DNA from: Monodelphis domestica
Taxonomy: Eukaryota; Chordata; Mammalia; Didelphimorphia; Didelphidae
DNA length: 64,000 nt
Assembly: GCF_027887165.1 (NCBI RefSeq)
Contig: NC_077230.1
Coordinates: 347,009,989 to 347,073,988 of the forward strand
Direction: 5' to 3'
This document shows positions 1 through 11,000 of this stretch, piece by piece. A program made the position numbers and the translations under genes. The notes under the pieces are model-generated. The model did no database searches. It worked only from the letters and a program-made list of their open reading frames with translations, and was not told where the DNA came from. Within the stretch, counting starts at the first letter, position 1, and every line of letters begins with the position of its first letter.

Positions 1-47
1 TCCTGGGAGATGTAGTCTCCCAGGGTTCAGAGCCATTTTAAAATATA
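1..47 (-). mobile_element. 3' LTR end fragment of endogenous retrovirus (cut by window edge)
   Basis: Bases 1-45 match 3071-3115 with three differences, as expected of the two LTRs of one provirus. To the right, - strand cacagggggaagg (59-47) looks like the polypurine tract that precedes a 3' LTR. The LTR edge therefore lies near 46. Confidence 0.6.
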
Positions 48-249
48 CCTTCCCCCTGTGATCCTTTGGGAGACCAGTCTCCCCAATGGATCAAAACAAA
101 TTTAAATAAATTTACAATCACAATAAAATAAAGGATATATACATCAATACAAGGGGGAAGTGACAACAATTTTTACAACAAAAGAAAATTAAATATTTGG
201 TGCTTTTTTTTTTACAAAGAAATCAGAGGGTAGTCCCCTTCTTCACAAC

Positions 250-267
250 TATATATATATGTGTGTG

Positions 268-305
<38 letters not shown>
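250..305. repeat. (AT)n(GT)n(AC)n microsatellite
   Basis: A short AT run, then GTGTGTGT, then about 18 AC units. GT followed by AC makes a local palindrome able to form a hairpin or cruciform. Confidence 0.95.
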
Positions 306-306
<1 letters not shown>

Positions 307-789
307 CAAATGAATTTTTTGACAAAACAAATGAATTTTTTAACCCCCTCAAAGTTCTTTTTTTTGTTTTGTTTTGGGTTTTTTTTTTTGCATCTGAGTT
401 TTCTCTCAGGATCTCCTGGAGTAGTATGCAGTCTCCACATGGTCTCCATGTGCATCTCCATCTGGATTCCAGGAGGCAGCAAATTTCTTTTCCTAAAATG
501 ACTTAAGCTTTTTTTTCATTAGAAATAAAAAACACATTCCCCCCTGAGGAGGATATCAAGAAAACATTGAAATCACACAGGGAAACCATGTCTGAGGCAT
601 GAGGCATATCAATCACTGCCAATTAAAATCATCAGAAAAATTGCACAAAAAAGACGCCAAATAACTATTGGATGAAATTTCAAAACATCCAATCCTAAAT
701 TTTATATGAAAAAATTCTAAATAAGAAAAAAATACAAAATTACAGCAGGTATTTGAATAATGCTCAATTAAAGTAATCCATGTCCAATA

Positions 790-956
790 TCATGCACTTA
801 CCCACTTAGTAGCCAGGACCACAATCAACCACCATATCAAGAAAGTTAGGAAAAAGGGTCTAGATTTATTCCTTGGTCTAATATAGTTCTTTAATTGTTT
901 CTTCTTTTGTCGTTTCGTCTCAGGGATAGAATATGGAGCCAGAATAGCCAATTGTT
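790..956 (-). pseudogene. Possible env leader remnant of the same provirus
   Basis: A stop-to-stop frame of about 55 codons without a start methionine. It has a lysine/arginine-rich stretch followed by about 20 hydrophobic residues rich in Trp, Leu and Val, the layout of a retroviral envelope leader, and it sits downstream of integrase as env should. No further envelope sequence is recognisable. Confidence 0.35.
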
Positions 957-1847
957 AGGTACTTGCTATAAATTTCACAAGGAGTGTGGTACAAGGAGTC
1001 CTGCGTCTTAACATATGTTAAGCGCCACAACCTTGATTCTCAAACAAGGTTCAAGTCTTTTTTTTATTGGCATAGAAGTTTCATCAAGTCTCAGCAATTC
1101 TAGCAGGATTGGTTTCTCTTTTTGACCTGTGTGCTCTTTTGGCACCATTCAGTTTAAATACGTGCTTCTGTGGCACTATGTAGATCAAGTCTGTGCTCCT
1201 TTTTGTTCCCATTTCTTCAAATCAGACATATGTATTAAGTCCCATAATATTTAAATACTAATGGTAGTTTCAGTAGTCCAAGGCTTTTTGGGCAGGCAGT
1301 TACAGTTAGAACTAATGGACATAGTAAATCTACATTAATGTTATAATCTAAAATCTTTCAATTTAGGTAGATGACATTTGCTTAGGAAAATTAAATTGTA
1401 CACACAATTATAAAAAATGTGCTAAAATTTAAAAATATACATCTCTTATAATCAGTGACAATCAAAAATATCTTATAATCAATGTCACTTAAGAAGGGAT
1501 AGAATATAAAGGTTCTTACCCAAGAATATAGATGCATTTTCTCTTACCTTAGCCATGGTTCACAGTGTGAGTGTAAATAAGGTATAAAACCAGTAATACA
1601 TTGAAGTAAACTCAAAAATTTCCACAAAAAGGTACAGAATGCAAATCAAATCAATTCAGATTAATAGAGGTCAATAATATAGTTTTTCTGTAAGGAAATA
1701 TAGGTACAAAGAAAATACCAATATTCAAAATTCACAAAATATAAGTTTTCCAAATTAACAATACATGTTGTTATGGACTTCCATAGAGGTATAAATAAAG
1801 ATAAGAGTCAAATATAGGATGGCACAAATAAAGTAAGGTACAGCCAA

Positions 1848-2306
1848 TTATTCAGTATCAACAGAAGGTACTCGATTTACATGGCTACAATGAATCCATG
1901 AGTCCTTCTCTTTGATTTTAATAGCTGTTGGTGCAGTCAATAGGACCTGGAATGGTCCATCATAAGTAGGTTCATTCGACCCAGTATGTTTGAAATTCTT
2001 AATGTACACGCTATCACCTGGGTTTAAATCATGAAGGGAGAAGTCTATAGGGCCTACCTGAATAGCAGCTCCAGAGTTGTAGAGTTCTGGCAATTTTGTT
2101 TGTAATTGTTTTATATATGTGGCAATAGTTGTATCCCCTCCTAACAATGATGGGTGGGTGGGTGTAAATAGTTGAGCCTGAATAGGTGGATGTCTGAATA
2201 GCATCTCAAATGGTGAGATGTGTAAATCACCTCTGGGCCAGCTTCTGAGATAAAATAGGGCCAGAGGGAGAATTTCAGGCCATTTTAGATGAGTCTCCAT
2301 GTGCAT
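1848..2306 (-). pseudogene. Retroviral pol fragment: integrase C-terminal region
   Basis: An open frame of 152 codons begins within the integrase core (LPLALFYLR..P...L.SPFEML motif) and continues through the C-terminal domain, with GPFQVLL and a WIHCSHV motif typical of gammaretrovirus-like integrases. The core's catalytic Asp residues lie upstream in the part that is missing. The methionine start is probably fortuitous. Viral fragment, not a host gene. Confidence 0.8.
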
Positions 2307-2675
2307 GCTATGAGAAAATAATGTATTTCTGGTCAGAAATTCAAGTTTTCCATTTCACTCTTACCACAAATATGACGTCCTTATCTGTGTTTATCAAAAG
2401 ATTTATAATTTTTTTTTCTTCCTTTCCTCCTGTGGTTTCTCGTTTTTCCTTTTTTTTCTTTCCTGTTTTTTCTTTATCATGCATGGACTCCTTTTTCCCA
2501 CTAGGACTGCTCTTCTCTATCTTCTCAGTTTTAACTGAGTCACCTTTTTCTTTTCCAGAGGATTTTGACTTTTTTTTTCTTTTCAATGAGGAGAATCAGA
2601 TGAACTTGCACTTCTACAATGTTTTGAAGAGCTATTTGTTACATTTTCTTCTTTACATCTTTTACAGGAAGCTGG

Positions 2676-2705
2676 GGATTGTAGGTTTGAGTCCCATCTG
2701 GGTGG
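2676..2705 (-). other. Candidate primer-binding site complementary to the 3' end of tRNA-Arg
   Basis: The + strand reads ggggattgtaggtttgagtc then ccatctggg, closely resembling the 3' half of mammalian tRNA-Arg(CCT). A primer-binding site on the - strand provirus should look like this on the + strand. The final CCA part is not preserved and the match runs longer than the usual 18 bases, so this is tentative. Confidence 0.35.
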
Positions 2706-2708
2706 CTA

Positions 2709-3117
2709 AATATTTGTTGATGGTGAAAAGAAGGAAAGGTAGGGAAAGGAAGGTAGCCAGGGGTCCTCCCTTGCTCTGGTAGGGAAATTGACCAGGCTTT
2801 TCTTTTTAGCTATAATTATGCTAGGGATTTAAATTAAATCACGCCAGACTCTAGGGATAGCTAGATATAGGTTTATTTAGGCCAGAAAAAAAGGTTTGGG
2901 AAAGGCTAAAGAAAATTTGATCTTCTGCAGCTATGCAGGGACCAAAGGCTCTCTCCAGGGAAAAAGCTCTTCTCTAGAAAAGGCACCAAAACCCACACTT
3001 CTCTTTTATACTTTCTCAGACACCTCTCACAAAGGAAGTGGGATGTGTCTGAGGAAGTTGGGGTAGAGAGTCCTGGGAGATGTAGACTCCCAGGGTTCAT
3101 AGCCATTTTAAAATGCA
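2709..3117 (-). mobile_element. 5' LTR of the endogenous retrovirus
   Basis: The right end shares 45 bp with the left LTR fragment and, on the - strand, starts with TG. An AATAAA on the - strand (plus tttatt at about 2872) is in the expected R-region position. The inner edge is set by the tRNA-complementary patch and is approximate. Confidence 0.55.
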
Positions 3118-5150
3118 CAGATATCACCAGAAATGGTCCAACACAAAAGAAATGCTTAAATGAAAAATGCTGTGAAGTGAACATTAACATGTATTTAAAA
3201 CATGACAAAAGACTCATAGGAATCCATAAGCAGGTTTTAAAAAAACTTGTGACCCATGACTCTTTTGAGAAGTTGGGACTAAAAACATGAAACACTTTGT
3301 GAAATCACTGAACAGGTTGCTTTTTCAAGCCTTTGTCTTCATTGGAGGTCCATTGGTCCTGGCCATCCAGGTATGCATGGTTCACCCTCTGGCAGTGGTC
3401 ATCTTCTCTTCCAAGTAGGGTGTAGCTCCTAGATGCACTTCCTCTGGCAGCCAGTACCCAGACTGCTCAGATTAGGAGGATCCCTCTCAGAACTGCAATG
3501 GTAAGGGGTAGGGTGAGGGCAGGAAGAGATAGCTAGGGACTGTCATTTGAATGGAGCCACAACAGCTGCTGCTAGGAAGGAGGGAGGGAGAAGATTTCCC
3601 AGCCCCTTTGTTGGGAGTAGTTAGAAGCCTAAGCTTCTCCTTTTTAATCTTTTTTGGCACAGCTTCCCTCCTATCCCTCTTTTCCCTATCATAGGGACCA
3701 GGAGACCCTCTGGTCTTATAAACCTTTTAGCAAGAGGCTCATAATACGTCACCAAAAGGGCTACTTCCATTGCTGGAGCACGAAACTGATTTCATTCAAT
3801 TTTTGCTGTGCACAGAATATTCCTACCTTATTTAGTGGGGTACATGAATCAGTCAAAAAGAGGTATAAAAAATCCTGGACATCCTCCTCTAAAGGGACTT
3901 GATCACACCCTGTGGGACATATATAAAAAACAGTGAGTTGTGTTCTTTCCTGATAACCACCTCCAGAGATCCCCACCCTTACGCAGGTTAGATAACATTT
4001 AGGCCTTACTCTCAAGTTGCTTAAGAACTGTAGAAGTATAAACCACAACACAGATAACTATTACATGTAATATTATTTGATAAGGGAATTTGAGGGTAGG
4101 GATATAGACTTATGATTTCATTGGTTTAAGGAATGCCCTGGCAAGGAAACTTTTTCCAAAGAAGATCAAAAAATTGCCTTGCAATTTTTAGTCTTAGAGA
4201 ATTGCCTGTGGGTGATTAGAAATTAAATGTCTTTCTCAGAGCCAGAGGCAGGATTTGAATCCAGCTCCTCCTGACACCAAAATGCCAAGCAGCAACTAGG
4301 GAGGTATTTAAAAGAAAGACAGCTCCTCCCTTCAAAGAGCTTATATTTCTAATGGTGAATAACAATTTTTAAAAAAAAGAAAGAAAGCTGGAAAGACTAA
4401 AACACAATTTAAACAGAATTTGCAAAATTCTACACTTAAAAAATTACAAGGCTACATTTTAAGGAAGTGACAGTGGGCTAATTGAGGAGAAAAGATTTAT
4501 ATGTCACAAAGATAACTAAGGGGTCTCTGTCAAGGAAATTCTACCACAAATAGATAAATCACTTTTGGAAGGTTTTTAAATTTTTATTGATTCTAACTCT
4601 AAGCCTTCTTTATCTTCTCTTGGCTTATCTCAGATGTCAAAAGTTTTTCCTTAATACCATCACTATATGTTGGGTTTTAGGCAAGTGAGTTTAATATTAA
4701 AAGGAAACAGGCTTCAGTTAGCCAAATGTTCCAGGAAGAATGGCATAAAATTGAATAAAAGGATATAAATTCTCATAACAAGGGCAAGGAATTTATAGTA
4801 AGGAAATGGGCTAGAGAGACAGAAGGAGAGAGAGAACAGGAGGAAAAGAAGAAATGAAAGCAGTCCAGAGGGTAATCAAGGAATATGAAAGGAAGGAAGA
4901 GGGCAGGAAGGAAGAGAGGTAGAGATGGAAAAAAAGGGGGGAAATCTAGGGCTGGGAGTGGGAAAGAGCAGAGGAAGAGAAAGGACAAATGATGAGGTGA
5001 GAGCTAGATTGGGGGAAAAGTGAACCATCTCTGCATTTCTTACATCTTTATGTAGGAGGGCCAGAAAGCAGAAGTATTATATGCAGGTTCATACCATTAG
5101 TTAGGAGAGCCAGGCTTAACCCCCTGATCCAGCACCCAGCACATCCTGTC
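3118..5150. other. FAM168A intron, no gene seen
   Basis: It holds a MIR-like scrap near 4200-4280 and a purine-rich tract (about 4800-4990, A/G with few pyrimidines). Open frames here are short and match nothing known to me. Confidence 0.6.
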
Positions 5151-5973
5151 TGTTAGATTTAAAATGGTTGAGGTCTTAAACTGTAGTGAGTTAAAATGGT
5201 GGAAGATATAAATTGTGATAGATATAAGAGAGGGTGAGTAAATTTGACCGCAGAAAATATGTCTTGGTTTTTAAATCAAATATAAGGTAGTCGCCAGGGA
5301 AATATTCCCAATTATTCAAATACCCAAGTCAACTGGGTTTATAGAGATTTTTAATTACTAATATAATGAGGAATTAGAGAAAGAGAAAGAGTAGGAAAGG
5401 AATAATTATGAAGGGCCTCAAGCCAATATGGCCTAGACCTAAGTCTTAAGAGAGACAATCAGTCAGTCAGTCTTTTAACACTCACCACAAGGTCTGCCTA
5501 AACAAAGATTCTAGTGACACCAGGCCAGCTCCATCTCAGCTGACTTCACCAAAGAGCCTTCCAGCCAGAGACTGTTCCAAAGGGCCTCTCTCCAGAGCCT
5601 CCAGAGGGACAGAATCCCCTTAGAGGAGCTCCAGTGAGACCTCCTTAGAGATTATCCTCCAAGAGCTTCCCTTCTCCAGAGCCTCTCTCAAGAGATTCTT
5701 CCCAAGCGATCCTCATCAGAGATCCTCCAAAAGGATTTCTCCAAAAGGATTTCTCCTCAAGAGATTCTGCTTTTTCTTATATAGGGGTTTTTCTCCCATG
5801 TCACCTCCCCTAAGTCCCTACATCTACCAATCACTGTAGACGCTTTCCAAAGGACTGCCCATCTAAATCCCTGCTAAGTCGACCAATCTCCTCAGTAAGT
5901 CTGAGAGAAAACACAGCTGAGTCAACTAATCTCATCAAGAGAAAACTTGCCCGACCCTTTTAGGTACCTAACA
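5151..5973 (-). mobile_element. Solo LTR-like element with TGTTAG...CTAACA ends
   Basis: The 823-bp block starts TGTTAGAT and ends CCTAACA, giving 6-bp inverted termini. On the - strand it has ctatataagaaaaag (a TATA-like box near 5787-5774) and a downstream ATTAAA near 5350, so - orientation is preferred. It contains a two-copy 14-bp repeat, tccaaaaggatttc, at about 5727-5756. No convincing target-site duplication or flanking viral genes are seen. Family unknown. Confidence 0.5.
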
Positions 5974-6060
5974 TCCCATCGTATCAATTCTAAAAACAGG
6001 CCTGGCTCAAAGAACTCCTTGCCTTATTATAAACATGGGTCCAAGTACTTTCATTGTTTA

Positions 6061-6180
6061 GCAAGGAGTTTTCTCCCCTAAAGCAGTCTTAAGTACGGGT
6101 GGAGTAGGGGTCCTCCCATAGCAAGGATTTTTCTCCTCTAAAGCAGTCTTAAGTACAGGTGGAGTAGAGGTCCTCCCATT
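6061..6180. repeat. Two-unit 60-bp tandem repeat
   Basis: 6061-6120 and 6121-6180 are two units of exactly 60 bp beginning gcaagga and ending tcctcccat, with about six differences. They lie just right of the LTR-like element. Confidence 0.95.
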
Positions 6181-7948
6181 TCTGATCCTGGCGAGTTCTC
6201 ACATCAAAATGGGGAATGTTTCTCAGTAGGGAATTTGTTCCAATTAAGAATTCCCTGATGGGGAAATTTTTAACATTCACAAGTCTGAGAGATTTCAAGA
6301 TTTACATGTCTAAGCTTTATCATCCTTTTAAGAGAATTCCAAAGAACTCATTTTATGCTCCATACCAAGCTGTTTACAAAAGAAAAGGTACCTTAGATAT
6401 TGTCAGATTGTCAGCTAGTCAGCTCTAGCAGGAATCCTAGAGTTAATTTAGCATCAATAGTTTCTTTGGTTTGATGGAGAGGCTGAGGTCAAACAAGGGT
6501 CAGAAACTTGTTTAAGGTCACTTAGGGAATTAATTGCAGAGCCCAAAACTCGAACTCATGTTTTCAGACTCTCAGGCCAGGGTATTTTATTTCTGGGTTA
6601 TAATAAAACAGAGAAATCCTTTTAAAATTAGTTCCCTGTAGTGACCTAGACCTCTGGTTTGTATGAACTACTCAATACTTATATTCCTTCAGAGTGCTTT
6701 CAGAAACACATTTTTTTCATCTTATCCTCATTCATTTAGCAAATATGTTTTAAGCATCTACTATACACAAGGAAGGCACCTTAGCCCCATGAACTAGACT
6801 AAATAAGTATTTTTTTAATAGGACCTGTGATTCATTAATACAAGGAACTCAACGAGGAAACTATCTTCTAATGCAAATCTGCACCCACGCCTGAACTTTT
6901 ACTAGTCTTAGAATGCTTGAGACATTGACATACCTCTGGTCACACAATTGATACATACTTGTATGTGATGTAGAGAGAACAAAGGACTTCAGTCCTCAGA
7001 TTTTTCCTGGGTATTTAAAAAATATATCTTTTTTGATATTACCTGTATTTCCCAATGTATTTCTCTCCAACCTCCCTTACATAGGGCAATACCTTTTTTT
7101 TTTTTGCAATACCTTATTTTTTTTTATTTTTAAAAAAGAAAGGGAAAAGAGTTTAATATATTTTGAAAAGTTTGACATACTATTCATGGTTCTATGTCCA
7201 TGGTGGGAAGAGGTATCTTTTTATATCTCATCTTTGGGGCCATACTTGGTTATTATGATATTGCATATTTTTTAAAAAAACTCTTGTTCTTTTATTTATT
7301 TTATAATTGTATACTGTTTTCCTGACTCTGCTTACTTTGCTTGATCTCAGGCCATATGTTTTCCTATGCTTTTCTACTAATATGGGGCTTACTCCAACCC
7401 CTCTATCTGAGGGCAGACTTGTTATAAGCCCCAACCATCTCCAACCCTATCTGGATTTCCTGGGTCTATGACAACTATACCGAACTCTATCTTTTTAGCT
7501 GGGTTTATTATTCCCATTTTATAGATGAGAAAATTGAAGCCCAGTGAAAGACTTTGACTTCTTAGGATCGTTGTATTAGAAAGGACATCAGCTATCATCC
7601 TCCCACTCCTAATTTTACAAATGAGGAAACTGAGTACCAGGAACATTGTGACAGTGTCATACAGGTAGTGTCAGAGACAGAATTTGAACACGGATTCGTT
7701 GACTCTAAAGCTAGTGCTCTTTCCAAAGTACCACATAAAGTGGTAGAGTGAACTAGTGGTACAACTGGGTATCAAAAGCAGGTCTCTTACCTTTTAATAA
7801 GAATTATTTCCCTTATGCCATCTTGCGCATTTGTTTCTAATATGGCTTCATCTGCTTTATCCATGCATGTTCTTGGTTCAGCTGCTATTAGGAGGTAGTA
7901 TGCTTTATGTCCACTAATGTGAAATCTTCTTTTTTTGTCCCCATACAG
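6181..7948. other. FAM168A intron, MIR fragments only
   Basis: MIR-like pieces on the - strand lie near 6455-6590 and 7500-7735 (motifs gatgaggaaactgag and agtgtcagagacagaattt). The rest shows nothing I recognise up to the acceptor at 7948. Confidence 0.6.
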
Positions 7949-8091
7949 GATACACAGCAGGAACACCCTACAAGGTCCCACCCACCCAGAGTAACAATGC
8001 ACCACCTCCCTACTCTCCATCACCTAATCCTTACCAAACGGCTATGTACCCTATTCGAAGTGCCTATCCCCAGCAGAACCTGTATGCCCAG
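7949..8091 (+). CDS. FAM168A: FAM168A coding exon (TAGTPYK...NLYAQ)
   Basis: The acceptor is ...ccccatacag at 7948 and the donor gtatgg starts at 8092. The exon is 143 bp: two bases completing a split codon, then 47 codons ending NLYAQ, so it leaves in phase 0. The split first codon is xGA, giving R or G depending on which upstream exon is joined. This fits the alternative upstream exons known for this gene. Confidence 0.96.
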
Positions 8092-11000
8092 GTATGGGGG
8101 ATTCAGGTTCTACTTTCTCTCCCAGGTGGGCACCTACATACTGGTGGGAGGAGAGATATGAGGTGGTCCATGGAGACCTATTTCTTCTCAGAAATGTCTG
8201 CCTTCCTGAGTCCCTTAATATTCCATTAGTGTTTTTTTCCTTAGCTTAAGAGTCATTTCCACTCTTCTGTACTCTTAAATGTAAAGTCCTTAAAGGAGAG
8301 ATAATCACTTCTTCACATAGATCATAGAATGGTACAGAAATATAGGGAGGTAAAGAGAGAGACAGAGAATGTTAGAATGTTAGAAAAGACAAAATCTTCG
8401 AATGGGATAGAAGGATATTATAGAATACTGGAAAGATCTTAAAACAGTATCAAGTATGGGTGAAGAACCTTAGAACTTTGAATTTTAACATATGGCATGA
8501 TAAAACTAGAAGGACTCTCAAAAAAGGATGCTCAACTGGGACAGCTGGGTAGCTCAGTGGATTGAAAGCCAAGGCCAGAGATGGGAGGTCTTGGGTTCAA
8601 ATCTAGCCTCAGACACATCCCAGCTGTGTGAACCTGGGCAAGTCACTTAACCCCCATTGCCTAGCCCTGACTGCTCTTCTGCCTTGGAACCAATACATAG
8701 TATTGATTCTGAGACAGAAGGTAAGGATTAGAAAAAAAAAAGATGCTCAACAGAAAATTAGTTGAAAAGGATCTTAGAATGTTAAATGTAAGAGGTGGAA
8801 GGGACCTTAGTAAATAGAATATTTGAATGTCAGAAGTAAAAGAGATCTTCTAACAGAATGTTAGAATTTAAATAGACATTAGACTATTAAATGTCAGAAC
8901 TAGAAGGACCTTAAGACTTAGAATGTGAAAGAAACCCCTGAGATCTCTTAGTACAACTCCTTCATTTGGAGGGGGGATTGAGTCCAGAGATGGAAAATAG
9001 CTTGCTCAAAACTACAAAGTGAGGTAGACCCAGAGCCAGGACTGGAACCCAGATTTCCTGAACAATAAGAATAATAGCCAGCATATATATAGCACTTAAA
9101 AGTTTGCAAAGTGCTTTATAAATATTATCTCATTTTATCCTCACAACCCTGGGAAGTAGATGCTCTTAGTATCTCTGTTTTACAGAAGGAGGAAACTGAG
9201 GCAACCAAGTTAAGTGACTTAATCAGAATCATCTAGCTAGTAAGTGTCTGAGGTTGGATTTAAACTCTGGTTTTTCTAACTCTAGGTCTAGTGCTCTATC
9301 TACTGTGCCACCTTTCACATTTTACAGCTATAATCTTGATATAAATCTAACCAGGTTTCCTTTCCTCTCTTCCTCAAGACCAACACCTGAAGAAATTTGT
9401 TTCATGTTGATTTGTATTTCTCTAGGGAGCATATTATACCCAGCCCGTGTATGCCGCCCAGCCCCATGTTATCCACCACACTACTGTCGTCCAGCCCAAC
9501 AGCATTCCATCAGCTATCTACCCAGCACCTGTGGCTGCTCCCAGGACCAATGGGGTAGCGATGGGCATGGTTGCTGGAACCACCATGGCTATGTCAGCAG
9601 GTGAGCAATGTTTTTGCCATTCCAAGGTAGGGAGACAGAAAGAGGCATAAAATTTCTTCTGTTGATAAATCCACTCTACAAATAATTAATCTTCAACCCA
9701 AGTAAGTACAGTTCTACCTTTTAAAGGGTTTTTCCATTGGAGTAAATATTGCCCTTATCTACTTAGGCCTTATAAAATGCAAATTTCCCCAGAGAGGGGC
9801 TAGATCCCAAGCCAGGTGATTTAGAATTGGAAAGGACCTTAAAGGGGTCACCTAGTATAAATTTCTCATTTTATAGTTAATTAAATCAAAGTCCATTGAA
9901 GAGAAAGGACTTGCCCCAGATCACAGAGGTAGTAGATGGCAGAAAGGAGGGACTATTTCCTTTTATCTTTATATCCCCATATTTGTTGAGTTGAATTGCC
10001 TCAACTTTCTTTCCATCTAGTCACTAGAAATAATTAAATTATTCTCTTTGGTGTCTTAATTACAAAAGTGAATGACCTTTTCTCAACCCTTGAACCTCTT
10101 GACTTTTCCTCAGCTCTTTCAACACTGTTGACCAAACTTTCTTTGCCTAAATTCCTCTATTGGACTATATAATGCTACTTGCTCCTTATTGTCCTCTTCT
10201 TTGTCTCTGTTCTATCTCAGTTATCTTATACCCTCCTTGACAGGTTCATCATTTACCTTTCACCACCTAATATTATTGACTTTGGAGATATGGTCCTGAT
10301 TTTCCTTTTCCTCTTTTCCTAAACTCTTTCTCCCTTTTTGGTATCTGATCCACTTCTTTGAATTCAATGATGACTCCCATATTCTTTGTATATAGTCCTA
10401 ATCTTCTAGACTCCCAGCCAATAATCCCCAGTTGTCTGCTAGGCATTTCTATCTGGTATCTCCACTGATATCTCCAAACCAACAGGTCCAAAATGGGATC
10501 TAACCATATATGGTAGAATTTTGTTCTTCTCATTGATAAAGAAGAAATAGGATTTTTCACTACCCTCCCTCCTGCCAAATCTACCTTTTTTCCAAAGGTA
10601 ACTCTTTCTGTTGAGGATATTATTCCCCTCCTTGTCTTCCAGCCTCACAATCTAAGTATCATCCTTGACTCTTTTTTTCTCCCTTTCCCCTACATCTAGT
10701 TACTTACTTCCACAAGATTTCTAGTACCTGTCACCTTCTCTCCGGTCATACAATTATCACCCTAGTTCAAGTCTTCATTACCTCTCATCTGGCATATTAT
10801 AATAGGCTCTTAATTGGTCTCCCTATTTCCAATTTCTTTCCTTTCCAATCAGTCCTCTATACAACTGCCAAAAATAATTTCCTGAAGGCAAGACCTGATC
10901 CTGTCACTGTTTTACTCAGAAAGCTTTGTAACTTTCTATCACCTCTAGGATAAAATACAGATTCCACAGTATAGCTACAGTCTTTCTTTATAGCCTTGTA

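Larger units (their letters stand above)
48..2708 (-). mobile_element. Internal remnant of a class I (gamma-like) endogenous retrovirus, heavily deleted
   Basis: Reading the - strand from the right: a tRNA-complementary patch near 2676-2705, a lysine-rich open frame (2586-2341) of unknown nature that could be gag, the C-terminal part of integrase (2306-1848), then about 1.8 kb of degraded sequence where env would be. Protease, reverse transcriptase and most of integrase are missing. It cannot be functional. It lies inside a FAM168A intron, antisense to the gene. Confidence 0.65.

Noticed and set aside
2321..2782. 153-codon + strand hydrophobic frame near the provirus
   Set aside because: It is the reverse of the lysine-rich proviral frame. 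Phe/Leu runs arise from T-rich complement of A-rich coding sequence.
8537..8741. tRNA gene suggested by tRNA-like A and B box motifs in many places
   Set aside because: These are tRNA-derived SINE heads without an intact cloverleaf. No true tRNA gene was found.
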